Positions 1 to 8,114 of a stretch of 64,000 bases of DNA are shown in pieces. The notes below the pieces were generated by a model. It searched no databases. It was not told where the DNA came from and worked only from the letters and a program-made list of their open reading frames with translations. Position 1 is the stretch's first letter; every line of letters begins with the position of its first letter. The DNA lies in the NCBI RefSeq assembly GCF_002197845.1, contig NZ_NIDE01000001.1, positions 186,001 to 250,000 of the forward strand, given 5' to 3'. The DNA comes from Fimbriiglobus ruber. Lineage in GTDB: Bacteria; Planctomycetota; Planctomycetia; Gemmatales; Gemmataceae. Position numbers and translations under genes: made by a program.

Positions 1-297
1 ATTCTTGATTGAGTGACGGAGCGTTATAGCGGGGAACTAGGTTTCCAAGCCCGTAAAAACTCACCGCGGCCCCGGTGTGCTTTTGAGGTCCGTGGTGGGT
101 TTGGGCATGATCGCAGGTCATTCGACTATGGGATGAATTTGGTACGTATACCTGACGTGTAACCGTCTGACTCCTGGCGTAAATTCGACAACCTAAGCAC
201 ATTCGGTCCAACGGGTTTGCACGCACTCAGGGCATGATCTAGGTAATAATACCACCCGCCCGCCCTTTTTCGCCGCTCAACCTACTTGGAAACCATC

Positions 298-483
298 ATG
301 AAGCTGGTCAAGGACATTGTCGAGTTCCTGACAAAGGAAGATGGCCCGACTGCAGTCGAGTATGCGGTTATGTTGGCCCTGATCGTCGTCGTCTGCATCG
401 CTGCTATCACTGCGATTGGGACCAACGCCAACGCCACTTTCTCGCATGTCGGCTCGGCCCTTAAGCCGGCCACCGCCAGCTAA
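298..483 (+). CDS. Flp/Fap-type pilin subunit
   Basis: Small type IVb pilin, 61 residues from the ATG at 298; an in-frame TTG at 286 is the only alternative. Flp pilins are inserted in the inner membrane, cleaved by a prepilin peptidase and assembled by a Tad-type machine into adhesive fibres. The sequence shows a short charged N-terminal part, a glycine followed by the conserved TAVEYAVMLALI block with the invariant Glu, then one hydrophobic helix and a short polar tail. This matches the usual length and layout of the family. No Tad assembly genes lie next to it in this window, so it is either an orphan pilin or its partners are off the left edge. Family assignment is firm; the fibre it builds is unknown. 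Confidence 0.88.
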   Translation: MKLVKDIVEFLTKEDGPTAVEYAVMLALIVVVCIAAITAIGTNANATFSHVGSALKPATAS

Positions 484-713
484 TCCGATCGTCTTCGATC
501 GGTTCAAAAATTGCTAGGAACGAGACACCGGAAGGGTCGCTCGGCATTGGCAATATTAATCCGATGGTGCGAATGTTGGCGGCCCATTTCCATATTCAGA
601 TCCAGTTGGGTTTGCTACCCTAGAAAAAACAATGGCCGGAGATACCGGGCGCCAGTTGCGACGCCCCTCCGAGGCGACAGCACCATTCAGGTCATTTTGT
701 TGTAAGGAAAAGC

Positions 714-1790
714 TTACCAATCCGAAGACATGACGAGCCCGTCATCGGGTGCCATTGCTTGCCACCAAGTGGTGGTACTCATTCCCTTGGCGCAAATGCG
801 CACACTACCATCGCCGAGACCGGCCATAATGCCACCAACGTGACCAGTGCTTGCGATGCTCGCCTGGCACGCGCTGCTCGCCCACGGGCTGGGATTCACC
901 TGAAAGTAACCGCTCGCGCCGTAATTGACCGGGACATCGGGCGCGGCAGCGTCCGCGGGATAATACCCGATACATGGCATCCCCTGGACGTCGAACCGAT
1001 CCGCCCACTGGGTGCTGCCGACGTAACCACTGCCGTTGCTAGGCATGGTGGGGCCGCATCGCGCGAGCTTCTCAGTCCAGATGATCGTGTTGGACGTACC
1101 GTCAGACCAGGATGCGGGAATCCGCTTGCCGCCCATGCAAATGGGGTAGCTCTGGATGGTAGTGACCACGGCGGTTGGACGCGTTCCGGCCACGTAGTAA
1201 CTCATGACGTCGCCGGCTGCGCCGTTGAAGGTTCCTTTACTGAACGCTAGCGAATTGGCGGCGTAACACCCGAAGGCAAACCCGCCCGCCAACGCGCTGG
1301 TCCAGGTCGAATCAGATGGGCAGACATATGTTTTAATTATTGCTCCCTGCACATTATTGTTGGCCGATCGATAGTTGCCCGTACTCCCCATTGAGCTGTT
1401 CCACAAGTTTTGTTGTTCGATAAACGGCAAGATGTAGAACGTGAGCGGGCCGTAATTGCCGACGGTCGTGGAGGAGGGTGTAGTGGGAACGGACGGGAAG
1501 ATACCCACCGTAGGCGGTAGCTGGTTATATGTGTCATGCAGACCATGCACGGCCAGACCCATTTGCTTCAGGTTGTTGGTACATTGTGCTCGTGCCGCCG
1601 CTTCGCGAACCTTCTGCACGGCGGGCAGCAGCAAACCGATCAGGATCGCAATAATGGCGATCACGACAAGTAGTTCGATCAGGGTGAAGCCCCGCCGTAG
1701 CCGCATGTGGCGGTCCACCGGCATCCGGAGCCGCCGCACCTTCGGAAAACATCGGGCCAGCTGGTCTTGAGCCGATGGAAGAGACTTCAT
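714..1790 (-). CDS. DUF1559 pseudopilin-like protein
   Basis: Member of the planctomycete-expanded DUF1559 family: type II secretion pseudopilin-like proteins with unknown individual roles, 358 residues. A prepilin signal [19 protein letters not shown] lies near residue 34, followed by the typical helix [12 protein letters not shown] with N-N-L-K-Q just after it. The C-terminal end has the family's closing His...Asp-Gly block ([15 protein letters not shown]). The start at 1790 is preceded by an AAGGA Shine-Dalgarno; starts at 1724 or 1706 would give the shorter leader more usual for prepilins but show no ribosome binding site. It is monocistronic and points away from the pilin. Confidence 0.9.
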   Translation of the reverse strand: MKSLPSAQDQLARCFPKVRRLRMPVDRHMRLRRGFTLIELLVVIAIIAILIGLLLPAVQKVREAAARAQCTNNLKQMGLAVHGLHDTYNQLPPTVGIFPSVPTTPSSTTVGNYGPLTFYILPFIEQQNLWNSSMGSTGNYRSANNNVQGAIIKTYVCPSDSTWTSALAGGFAFGCYAANSLAFSKGTFNGAAGDVMSYYVAGTRPTAVVTTIQSYPICMGGKRIPASWSDGTSNTIIWTEKLARCGPTMPSNGSGYVGSTQWADRFDVQGMPCIGYYPADAAAPDVPVNYGASGYFQVNPSPWASSACQASIASTGHVGGIMAGLGDGSVRICAKGMSTTTWWQAMAPDDGLVMSSDW

Positions 1791-2174
1791 GGGGAAATCC
1801 TTTTACTTTTATACGCCGGGGGTTGTGTTCATCTGGCTCATTATGTGAGCTATAAAACCACGCAAAAACTATGGATCAATAGAAAAAACGTAGATAACAT
1901 TTTGCCTCATATTGGTACAAAACAGAACAAGGGATGAACGTGATTTTGCCCGATGACCGGAGTGATAATGCTATACAGAACCTGTTTCTCGGCTTTTGAT
2001 GGCGTTTTTCTATACCCTAAGAGATTGCAGGATAGACATTGTTCGCCGGTCGGGGAACTTGGCGTACTTGCCGCAACCCATCTATAGCAAATCTCGTGCC
2101 GTCAAGCAGCAACAGGTCCGTCCGTCTCAGGAAGACCGGGGGCCCTGGATGAACTTAGTTGCCACAGGTTGTCT
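1791..2174. other. Intergenic, no gene seen
   Basis: AT-richer stretch between the DUF1559 start and the IS630 left end. No coding frame with recognisable protein character and no clear hairpin or repeat was seen. Confidence 0.5.
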
Positions 2175-2176
2175 TA

Positions 2177-3280
2177 CTGCCAACTGCGCGGCCAATGCCA
2201 CACGGGGTATAATTGCGTATGAGCAGACCCTACGGATCCGCAAGCGCTTTGGAACTGCGCCGTCGTCAAGCCGTTGCCGCGGTCGTCCGAGATGAGAGCG
2301 TCGATGATGTCGCCCGTATCTTCGACGTTCCCCCATCGACCATCTACCGTTGGCTTCGCCTCGCCAAACGCCCGAACGGATTAGCCGCGAAGCCACACCG
2401 CGGCCCGGCACCCCGTCTCTCGCCCAAGCAGGAGAAACTCCTCGAACGCATGCTCCGCACGGGAGCCCAGTCGTTCGGCTGGGACAATCAACTCTGGACC
2501 ACCCAGCGGATCGCCGACGTCATCCACCGGAAGTTCGGGGTCGTGATGCACCACGACCATGTGGGCCGGTTCCTGCGGCAGCGATTGCAGTGGACGCCCC
2601 AGAAACCCCGCCGCCGGGCCCGCGAGCGGAACGAACGGAAGATCACACGGTGGAAGACGACGCGCTTTCCGAAGATCCGGGCGGCCGCCCGGGCTCGGAA
2701 TGCGCATCTGGTGTTCCTGGACGAGAGCGGGTTTATGCTCACCCCGACGCTGCGACGGACATGGGCTCCGATTGGTAAGACTCCGCTGCTGAAGTGCTGG
2801 GACCGTCGGGACCGGTTGTCGGCGATCAGTTGCATTACCGTCAGCCCGCGGACCGGCCGGCTGAATTTCTATTTCACCCTGCTGCCGGACAACCGGAATG
2901 CCCGCGCGACGGAGATCGTCGGATTCCTGCGGGATCTCCGGCGACAATTGGGCGGCCCCTTCACGGTCATCTGGGACGGGTCGAATATCCACGCCCGGTC
3001 GAAGTTGGTGAAGGCGTTCTTGGCTCGGCACCCGGATGTCGTGGAGGAAACGCTGCCAGGGTATGCCCCGGAACTAAATCCGGACGAAGGCGTGTGGGGG
3101 TGGACAAAATACGGCCGGCTCGCGAACTTGGCGGCGACGGACACCGCCGCGTTGAGGGCTCGGATCGAGACGGAATTCAACGCCCTACGAAAGAACCGTC
3201 ATTTACTCGAAGCTTTTATCAAAGAGACGGAGTTATCCCTCGCCGTATAAATCTTGTGTCATTAGCCATGCAGTTGGCAG
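2177..3280 (+). mobile_element. IS630-family insertion sequence, complete
   Basis: About 1.1 kb. Imperfect terminal inverted repeats begin CTGCCAACTGC at the left and read CTGCCAACTGC again on the opposite strand at the right; similarity continues for about 26 bp per side with four mismatches. Each end is flanked by TA (2175-2176 and 3281-3282), the dinucleotide target duplicated by IS630/Tc1-type elements. It contains one intact transposase gene, so it may be active. Confidence 0.9.
2219..3250 (+). CDS. IS630-family DDE transposase
   Basis: Cut-and-paste transposase of about 343 residues. The N-terminal half has a helix-turn-helix (DVARIFDVPPSTIYRWL) and a winged-helix Tc5/IS630 region. The catalytic core shows the first Asp in VFLDESGF, the second in VIWDGSNIH and the acidic third position in APELNPDEGVWGW, the order expected for a DDE transposase. 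The ATG at 2219 was chosen over an in-frame TTG two codons earlier. It fills the IS and ends 30 bp before the right inverted repeat. No frameshift or stop is seen. Confidence 0.93.
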   Translation: MSRPYGSASALELRRRQAVAAVVRDESVDDVARIFDVPPSTIYRWLRLAKRPNGLAAKPHRGPAPRLSPKQEKLLERMLRTGAQSFGWDNQLWTTQRIADVIHRKFGVVMHHDHVGRFLRQRLQWTPQKPRRRARERNERKITRWKTTRFPKIRAAARARNAHLVFLDESGFMLTPTLRRTWAPIGKTPLLKCWDRRDRLSAISCITVSPRTGRLNFYFTLLPDNRNARATEIVGFLRDLRRQLGGPFTVIWDGSNIHARSKLVKAFLARHPDVVEETLPGYAPELNPDEGVWGWTKYGRLANLAATDTAALRARIETEFNALRKNRHLLEAFIKETELSLAV

Positions 3281-3283
3281 TAA

Positions 3284-4306
3284 AGGCAAAGGTTAAAAGG
3301 GTTTCATGACACGGCTTCGATGGCGGCTTGTCCGCCGTCGCGGGGTCGAAGATCCATGTTCCATCACAGCCGCAACGGCATGCAATGGCGTACTTTACGT
3401 ACACCATGAGGGGCTGAGCGGCACTCACCGGTGGGCGAAATAGCTGTACTACTTGTGTTGCAATCCGTGCTCACCGATGAACCCCGAGAACTTGCAAAGC
3501 GACCCCCAAAACCTCTTTCCTGGACGTATGCTCTTACCTGATGTTTGCACACGAAATGAATTATCTCGTTGCTGTACGTTTGTTCCAATCGCTCCATGCG
3601 CAGAAAATACCGCAGACGGCGCAAAAAGCGCAAAAACCTTCCCGTGTCGGCAGTCGTAGATGATTTCCGTGAGTAGTAAGAAGTTTCTTCCAAAGCGTCA
3701 GCAAGGATGTGGAGCCGGTCAAAAGCGCGGTAAGTGCAAATGCCTTGAGCGAGAGAAAGGACGGTGAGGGTTTGTCAGGGGGGATCGAGAGTGAGCGGAG
3801 GAAGGGGTTGAAGATGCAACGGATATGGCGGACATCGTGACGAGTGCGTCGAGGCGTTCGCAGGTCAGTCGGGTTTTCATCGTCGTCTTCGGTTGGAGAT
3901 TAGTGATGCAACTAATTCGCTCCAACCGGCGGGAATCTATCAGGGGGAAACGAAAAAACCCGCGGTGGGGAATCCCCGCGGGTCGTTGAGCCAATGGCTC
4001 TCGTAAGGCCGTCGCTCTGCTCGATGCCGACGCGGTTAACCAGGACAACGGCGGGGCGAGCGGGGAAAGATAGCATAATACTTTATTGGCGGCAAACTAC
4101 TCCCGGGCACTATTTCCAAGACTCGGAACTGGCGATGTCCCAAAGGTCTCAGCTGCGACGTTGATATCAGTCACGACCCGCGTTAAATTTCCCCCCATCT
4201 TGGGGCGTCACCGCGACGTTTCAAGCCCCGCCTCGACGGTCACGGGTCGGGCGGGGTCGTTTCTGATTAGCCAGATAGTCGGTACGCGCTCCAGGATTCG
4301 AGACCC
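3284..4306. other. Gene-poor spacer between IS630 and esterase
   Basis: About 1 kb with no convincing protein gene. On the minus strand at 3719-3880 a 53-residue frame starts MKTRLTCERLDAL, which resembles the opening of many planctomycete secreted or autotransported proteins (LTCERLDAR-type N-terminus). The rest of that frame has no recognisable domain and stops early, so it could be the decayed head of a larger gene. A terminator on the same strand lies just upstream of it. A 109-residue minus-strand frame at 3364-3693 has no recognisable feature. Confidence 0.4.
3953..3983 (-). terminator. Rho-independent terminator, minus strand
   Basis: GC-rich stem CCCGCGG...CCGCGGG, extended by GGGG/CCCC with a one-base bulge around an AAT loop, followed on the minus strand by six T. 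No minus-strand protein gene is seen upstream of it, between here and the esterase, so the transcript it ends is unknown. Confidence 0.65.
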
Positions 4307-5026
4307 GTGAAACACCTTCTCCCGCTCCTCCTGGCGTGCCTGTCGTCCGCTCAGGTCGCCGCCGCCGATCCCGAACCGTCGCCCGCCGCGTTCGCCCCCA
4401 AGGTTCGCATCCTGTTCCAGGGCGATTCGATCACCGACATGGCGCGGGGCCGCGGGACCGACCCGAACCACGTCCTTGGGCACAGCTACGTCTTCTTGAT
4501 CGCCGCTAAGTACGGCGCGGCCTTCCCCGAACTTGACCTCGACTTCGTCAACCGCGGCGTCGGGGGCAGCACCGTCCTCGACCTGGAGAAGCGCTGGCAA
4601 AAGGACGCCCTCGATTTGAAGCCCGACCTGCTGAGCATCCTCATCGGCGTGAACGACAACAAGTCGGGGTCGATCGCGCAATACGAAAAAACCTACGACA
4701 AGCTGGTTACCGACGCCAAGGCCGCGAACCCGAAATTGAAGTTGGTGCTGGGCGAGCCGTTCGGGCTACCGGTCGGCCCGCGCAAGGAATCGTGGGCGGA
4801 GTGGAACGACGGCCTGACGAAGCGGCGCGAGGTGGTGGTGAAGCTGGCGAAGGCCCACGGCGCGGCACTGGTGAAGTACCAACGTGCCTTCGACGAGGCG
4901 GCCAAACGTGCGCCGGCCGAGTACTGGATCTGGGACGGCGTCCACCCGACGTACCGCGGCCATCAGGTCATGGCCGACGAGTGGGTGCGGACGGTCCGGG
5001 AGTTCTGGCCGGCGCCCAAGAAGTGA
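4307..5026 (+). CDS. Secreted GDSL/SGNH-family esterase
   Basis: Predicted exported ester hydrolase of 239 residues with a GTG start at 4307. A signal peptide (KHLLPLLLACLSSAQVAAA) precedes an SGNH fold. Block I is FQGDSITD with the nucleophile Ser, block II has the oxyanion Gly in GVGGST, block III is IGVND with the Asn, and block V is WDGVHPTYRGH with the catalytic Asp and His. The substrate is probably an acylated sugar or lipid but cannot be read from the sequence. It appears monocistronic and is the last clearly chromosomal-looking gene before the plasmid-like segment. Confidence 0.9.
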   Translation: MKHLLPLLLACLSSAQVAAADPEPSPAAFAPKVRILFQGDSITDMARGRGTDPNHVLGHSYVFLIAAKYGAAFPELDLDFVNRGVGGSTVLDLEKRWQKDALDLKPDLLSILIGVNDNKSGSIAQYEKTYDKLVTDAKAANPKLKLVLGEPFGLPVGPRKESWAEWNDGLTKRREVVVKLAKAHGAALVKYQRAFDEAAKRAPAEYWIWDGVHPTYRGHQVMADEWVRTVREFWPAPKK

Positions 5027-5111
5027 CCGGGGGGACATGCTCGACTCGCGCCCGCTGGCCACGAGATCGAGTTTCAACACGTCCGCGTTGGATCTGTGGG
5101 GCGACGGCCCT

Positions 5112-5410
5112 CGGGCCGGGCGTCGGGCGGGAACCGCAGAACGGTGCCCGATGCGAACACGACCTCGATCGGTGGCGTGGCGGTGACGGGGTCAGGCGAA
5201 TCGGAACGAGGGCGGGGGGGGCGGGGCCGGCGACTCTGCCGCGCGGATGAGGGTCTGATTCCACACGTAGAAGGACGGCTCGGAGATACCCTCGGCGGCA
5301 CAGAATTGGGCGATGGTCTGGCCCGATCGGCGAAACCGCTCGAAGCGCTCGGCCCGCCGGCGACGGGTGGCCGCCGTATTACGTCGAGAAAGAGTCGGTA
5401 CATTCAGCAC
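5112..5410 (-). pseudogene. IS66-type accessory protein (TnpA-like), frameshifted remnant
   Basis: The first 60 or so residues are a helix-turn-helix protein (RFERFRRSGQTIAQFCAAEG, then SEPSFYVWNQ), like the small first protein of IS66 elements. The frame breaks in a run of eight G at 5214-5221. In the next frame the family's C-terminal beta segment continues (IEVVFASGTVLRFPPDARPE) and then similarity ends near 5112. The downstream IS66 genes are missing, so this is a decayed end of an element. The single-base slip in a homopolymer could be a real mutation, a read error or programmed slippage. Confidence 0.65.
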
Positions 5411-5675
5411 GGTGGCAGTCTCCAGGGGAAACAGATGCCCACCAACCTAACTCACCCGTCAATGATGTGATTCGCCGGTCGTGTACGCAGGTGCTGGCGT
5501 CCGGACAGGTTACGCGGTGCGATGCACCGATGCCCTGTGGCATCTATCCGGAGCCATTTTAAGGCCCGTAGAAAGCAATTCTGGTCGATTATGCGGAAAG
5601 ATCTTCCCTTGAAGTCACTTTCTTCTCTGCTAAGCCTCTTTGACGGTCTATACGTGGGGTTTGACGGAGCCGTCG

Positions 5676-5920
5676 TCAGTTGTCCACAAAAAGGGTCCGG
5701 CAACTACAGGAAGAAAGATTATAGGTATATATAGGTTTGAGCGACCGAATGACCGTAAAAGACCCGCAGAAATTCGTGGGGGGCCGCGACCAAATGACCG
5801 GAGCGACCGCGACCAAATGACCGTGGATAACTTCCCTCGTCCACCGAGTTATCCACAAAGTGCGACCAAATGACCGTTCCGCACGACTCCTCGGGGAGGG
5901 GGCGCGACCAAATGACCGCG
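5676..5920. other. Plasmid-type replication origin (oriV) with DnaA boxes
   Basis: Compact origin directly after repA. It holds five 15-bp iterons (separate entry), a perfect DnaA box TTATCCACA at 5849-5857, a one-mismatch box on the opposite strand at 5822-5830 and a third at 5680-5688 (TTGTCCACA). An AT-rich stretch at about 5708-5739 is a candidate unwinding element. Iterons plus DnaA boxes plus an AT-rich region next to an initiator gene is the standard layout of Rep-controlled plasmid origins. Whether it still fires is not shown by the sequence. Confidence 0.8.
5741..5918 (+). repeat. Five RepA iterons, 15 bp each
   Basis: Direct repeats GCGACCAAATGACCG at 5786-5800, 5809-5823, 5862-5876 and 5904-5918, and a one-base variant (GCGACCGAATGACCG) at 5741-5755. 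Start-to-start distances are 45, 23, 53 and 42 bp. They are the likely binding sites of the RepA protein encoded just to the right. Confidence 0.88.
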
Positions 5921-5926
5921 CCAGCG

Positions 5927-6844
5927 TCACGTCTTGCCCGAGGGGTCAAGATAAGTCTTGGTCGAAGGAACCGGGGGCGGGCTGTGATAGAGATTGATGC
6001 CCTTCAGGTCGCTGTCGATCCGAGAATCGGGATAGACGGCTCGAACTTGCTGGAGCGTCGCTAAGAACTTCTTCCGAAAGTCACGGATTCGGTTGTAACC
6101 CTGGCCAAACTGTTCGTAGAGGGCAGTCCAAGGGATGAATTGCGGATTGCCCGGCGTTACCCGGTGAAGCCGCTGCGAAAGCCAGACATAAATATCGAGG
6201 GCGAGAGGGGAGTTCGCGATCGCGCCGACTGCTCGGTTGTCCAGTGGGATTGCGTGGCGCGATAAACTTTCAAAGAACTCATGGCTGAGGCGGACGGTGG
6301 AAGGCCAGAGGACTCTTTGGGAAACTTCGTCGGGGAACCAGAGGTCGAAAGCCGAAGCGACCTGGGTATTGACTTGGACCACTCTCCCCTGCTCGATAAT
6401 CCCCATGCGGATCGTCGCCGAAGCCAGTCGCGTGATCTGATCCTTGAGACCGCGTAAATGGTGCCCGTTGGTTTCCAGCCCGAGCGAGCGGGCGAAAGCG
6501 GTCATGGAATCCTCGACATCAATGACCGGGCTTCCGGTTCGGATCGCTTCACTGGCCAGATGAATCAGAACTAGGCGGGGCTTCTCCCCGTAAGGCAGCC
6601 CGAGTTTGACGTACTCCTTGCTTCTCGGGTCGAGCGCGGAGCCGGCCTCGATCCGGAGTGCGGCCGTGCCCTGCTTCCGGTCCCACTCGCGGACATGGTC
6701 GCCAGGGTCACGATAGGGCAAACTGGTTTGGCATTGCACGGTATGCAGGAAGTCGATGCGTTTGGCTCGCTCGCTCCGAATACTGGTCGCGGCTTCGATC
6801 CGGCGTTTCTGAATGTTGCTGAGGCTCGATTTTAATTCTGTCAT
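5927..6844 (-). CDS. repA: Plasmid replication initiator, RepA_C family
   Basis: Replication initiator of about 305 residues, matching the RepA_C-type initiators common on large proteobacterial plasmids. Family-like blocks include FLHTVQCQTSLPYRDPGD near the N-terminus, the central VIDVEDSMTAFARSLGL, FDLWFPDE, RVLWPSTVRLS and the C-terminal ALDIYVWLSQRLHRV and FGQGYNRIRDFR. It would bind the iterons that begin about 9 bp beyond its stop codon and recruit DnaA and helicase. The ATG at 6844 is preferred over an in-frame TTG at 6850. Length and domain content look complete. It is strong evidence that this segment is or was a plasmid. Confidence 0.88.
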   Translation of the reverse strand: MTELKSSLSNIQKRRIEAATSIRSERAKRIDFLHTVQCQTSLPYRDPGDHVREWDRKQGTAALRIEAGSALDPRSKEYVKLGLPYGEKPRLVLIHLASEAIRTGSPVIDVEDSMTAFARSLGLETNGHHLRGLKDQITRLASATIRMGIIEQGRVVQVNTQVASAFDLWFPDEVSQRVLWPSTVRLSHEFFESLSRHAIPLDNRAVGAIANSPLALDIYVWLSQRLHRVTPGNPQFIPWTALYEQFGQGYNRIRDFRKKFLATLQQVRAVYPDSRIDSDLKGINLYHSPPPVPSTKTYLDPSGKT

Positions 6845-6987
6845 CTTCAACCCGTTCCCATGCCGTCTGGCGATGGAATTCCGAGCGACAGTAGCACCTC
6901 TTTCCGAGGAATGTCAAACGATCCTTCCCGAGCGTGGTCCGCCCGGCCGGATGGCTCCAGTGGGGCGGGCTGGTCCGCATCCTGTGG

Positions 6988-7317
6988 CTACTCGGGGACC
7001 GGGTAGAAATACTCGGTCACACGGCGAATCGTTGCCCGCATGGGGTCGTTCAGTCGATCCCAGAACCGATCGCATTCCTGAAGTACTTCCCACGCCTGCT
7101 CGTCGGTGAGGTCAGGTCGCTGATCCCGGACGTGGGACGTGTCCCACACCTGGGCGATGGCTTGATGCTCCACGAGCAATTGGTCGATGTCGATGGCCTC
7201 GCGGTGGTGAAGAAGTGCATAGATAATGGTATCGACCGCCCGCTCGATTTCTTTCGTGAGGTCGTCCAGCTTTGGGCCGACGACGTCGGCGATTTCGATC
7301 TCGATTTTGTAAGTCAT
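6988..7317 (-). CDS. Small acidic hypothetical protein of the plasmid backbone
   Basis: 109 residues, no recognised domain. The N-terminal half (KIEIEIADVVGPKLDDLTKE) looks alpha/beta and the C-terminal half has a helical RPDLTDEQAWEVLQECDRFW segment of a kind I associate with small plasmid-borne hypotheticals. The ATG at 7317 follows a good AAGGAGA site. The gene sits 140 bp upstream of repA in the same direction, so it may be co-transcribed with it. Its leader carries a structured element shared with the unrelated gene at 17906-18130, which suggests the two are regulated together. Function unknown. Confidence 0.72.
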   Translation of the reverse strand: MTYKIEIEIADVVGPKLDDLTKEIERAVDTIIYALLHHREAIDIDQLLVEHQAIAQVWDTSHVRDQRPDLTDEQAWEVLQECDRFWDRLNDPMRATIRRVTEYFYPVPE

Positions 7318-7378
7318 GGTTTTGTTCTCCTTGATGATTTCCAGTCGCGCCAGTCGCGACCTTTCCGGAGGTCATGAG

Positions 7379-7489
7379 AGCCGCCCGGCAGCCGGAAGCG
7401 AACGCGCCCCGGCAAGCGAAAGGCCGAAGGCTTCCGCCCCTTACAGCGGAAAGCGGCCTTGGCAGCTTGCGGGGTCCGGCGGGGCGGCT
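7379..7489 (-). promoter_or_regulatory. Candidate structured RNA leader, copy 1
   Basis: A 111-nt segment ending 61 nt before the start codon at 7317. Nested pairings: AGCCGCC with GGCGGCT (outermost), CCGG with CCGG, GCAAGC with GCTTGC, AGGCC with GGCCT, and an inner hairpin GCTTCCGC/GCGGAAAGC. Between the stem and the Shine-Dalgarno lies a second hairpin (GTCGCG, loop ACTGG, CGCGAC). Copy 2 at 18193-18300 has the same architecture with compensatory base changes. This is read directly from the sequence; the regulatory role is inference. Confidence 0.6.
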
Positions 7490-8114
7490 AGACCCGGACA
7501 GAGTCAGGTCGCGGGTGGGGCACGAGAAGGAAAGAAAGAGCCGGAACGGGAACTTCGATGAACGAGCCGATTCGGTCCTGCCTGCGGGTTCAGGGAAAGC
7601 TGGTCAATAACCTGACATCGGTAAAAATGTGCTGGAGGAACCATAACGAGCGCCATCGATCCGGAGATCGGCATTTCGGAGGCCGAGGGGACCGATCAAG
7701 TCGCTGGCGGCGAAAAAGTCGTCAGGATTCTATCGTTCGTGAAGAGGACGGCGAACCGGATGGAACCCGGTCCCGAAACGCCCCGGTCTCGAACAGTTCG
7801 TAGGCAAGTAGTTGGACGTAGCGGCCGTCATCGAGCCGGCCTTCGGCGGACGCGATGAACCCAGCGGCATAACTTCCTCGGTGTGTCGGACCGGAGCGTG
7901 CAAGATTCGGCAACGAGGATGGCCACCGATTTTGGACTACATTCGGGTCACGACTTCTGGCGGCGCGTGGCAAAATTCTGCTAGGTTTGGTGGATGGCCC
8001 AGTCAACACAACTCACCGTGCAAACAGATTGGTAGTGTCTCAGTTCAAACATAGGCGTACTGAATTCGCTGCTTTCATCTGTCGAACAGAGGCACTGCCA
8101 AATCGTATGGGTCG
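7490..8114. other. Intergenic, no supported gene
   Basis: About 620 bp between the structured leader and the end of the hydrolase operon. Several short frames exist on both strands but none has a start with a ribosome binding site and a recognisable domain. A minus-strand frame at 7722-8009 contains a plausible-looking stretch (GRLDDGRYVQLLAYELFE) that may be a gene fragment. Confidence 0.4.

Noticed and set aside
5338-5352. GCGCTCGG match to the tRNA-Arg 3' end as a left attachment site
   Set aside because: Only 8 bases match and they lie inside the IS66 helix-turn-helix coding sequence; expected by chance in GC-rich DNA.
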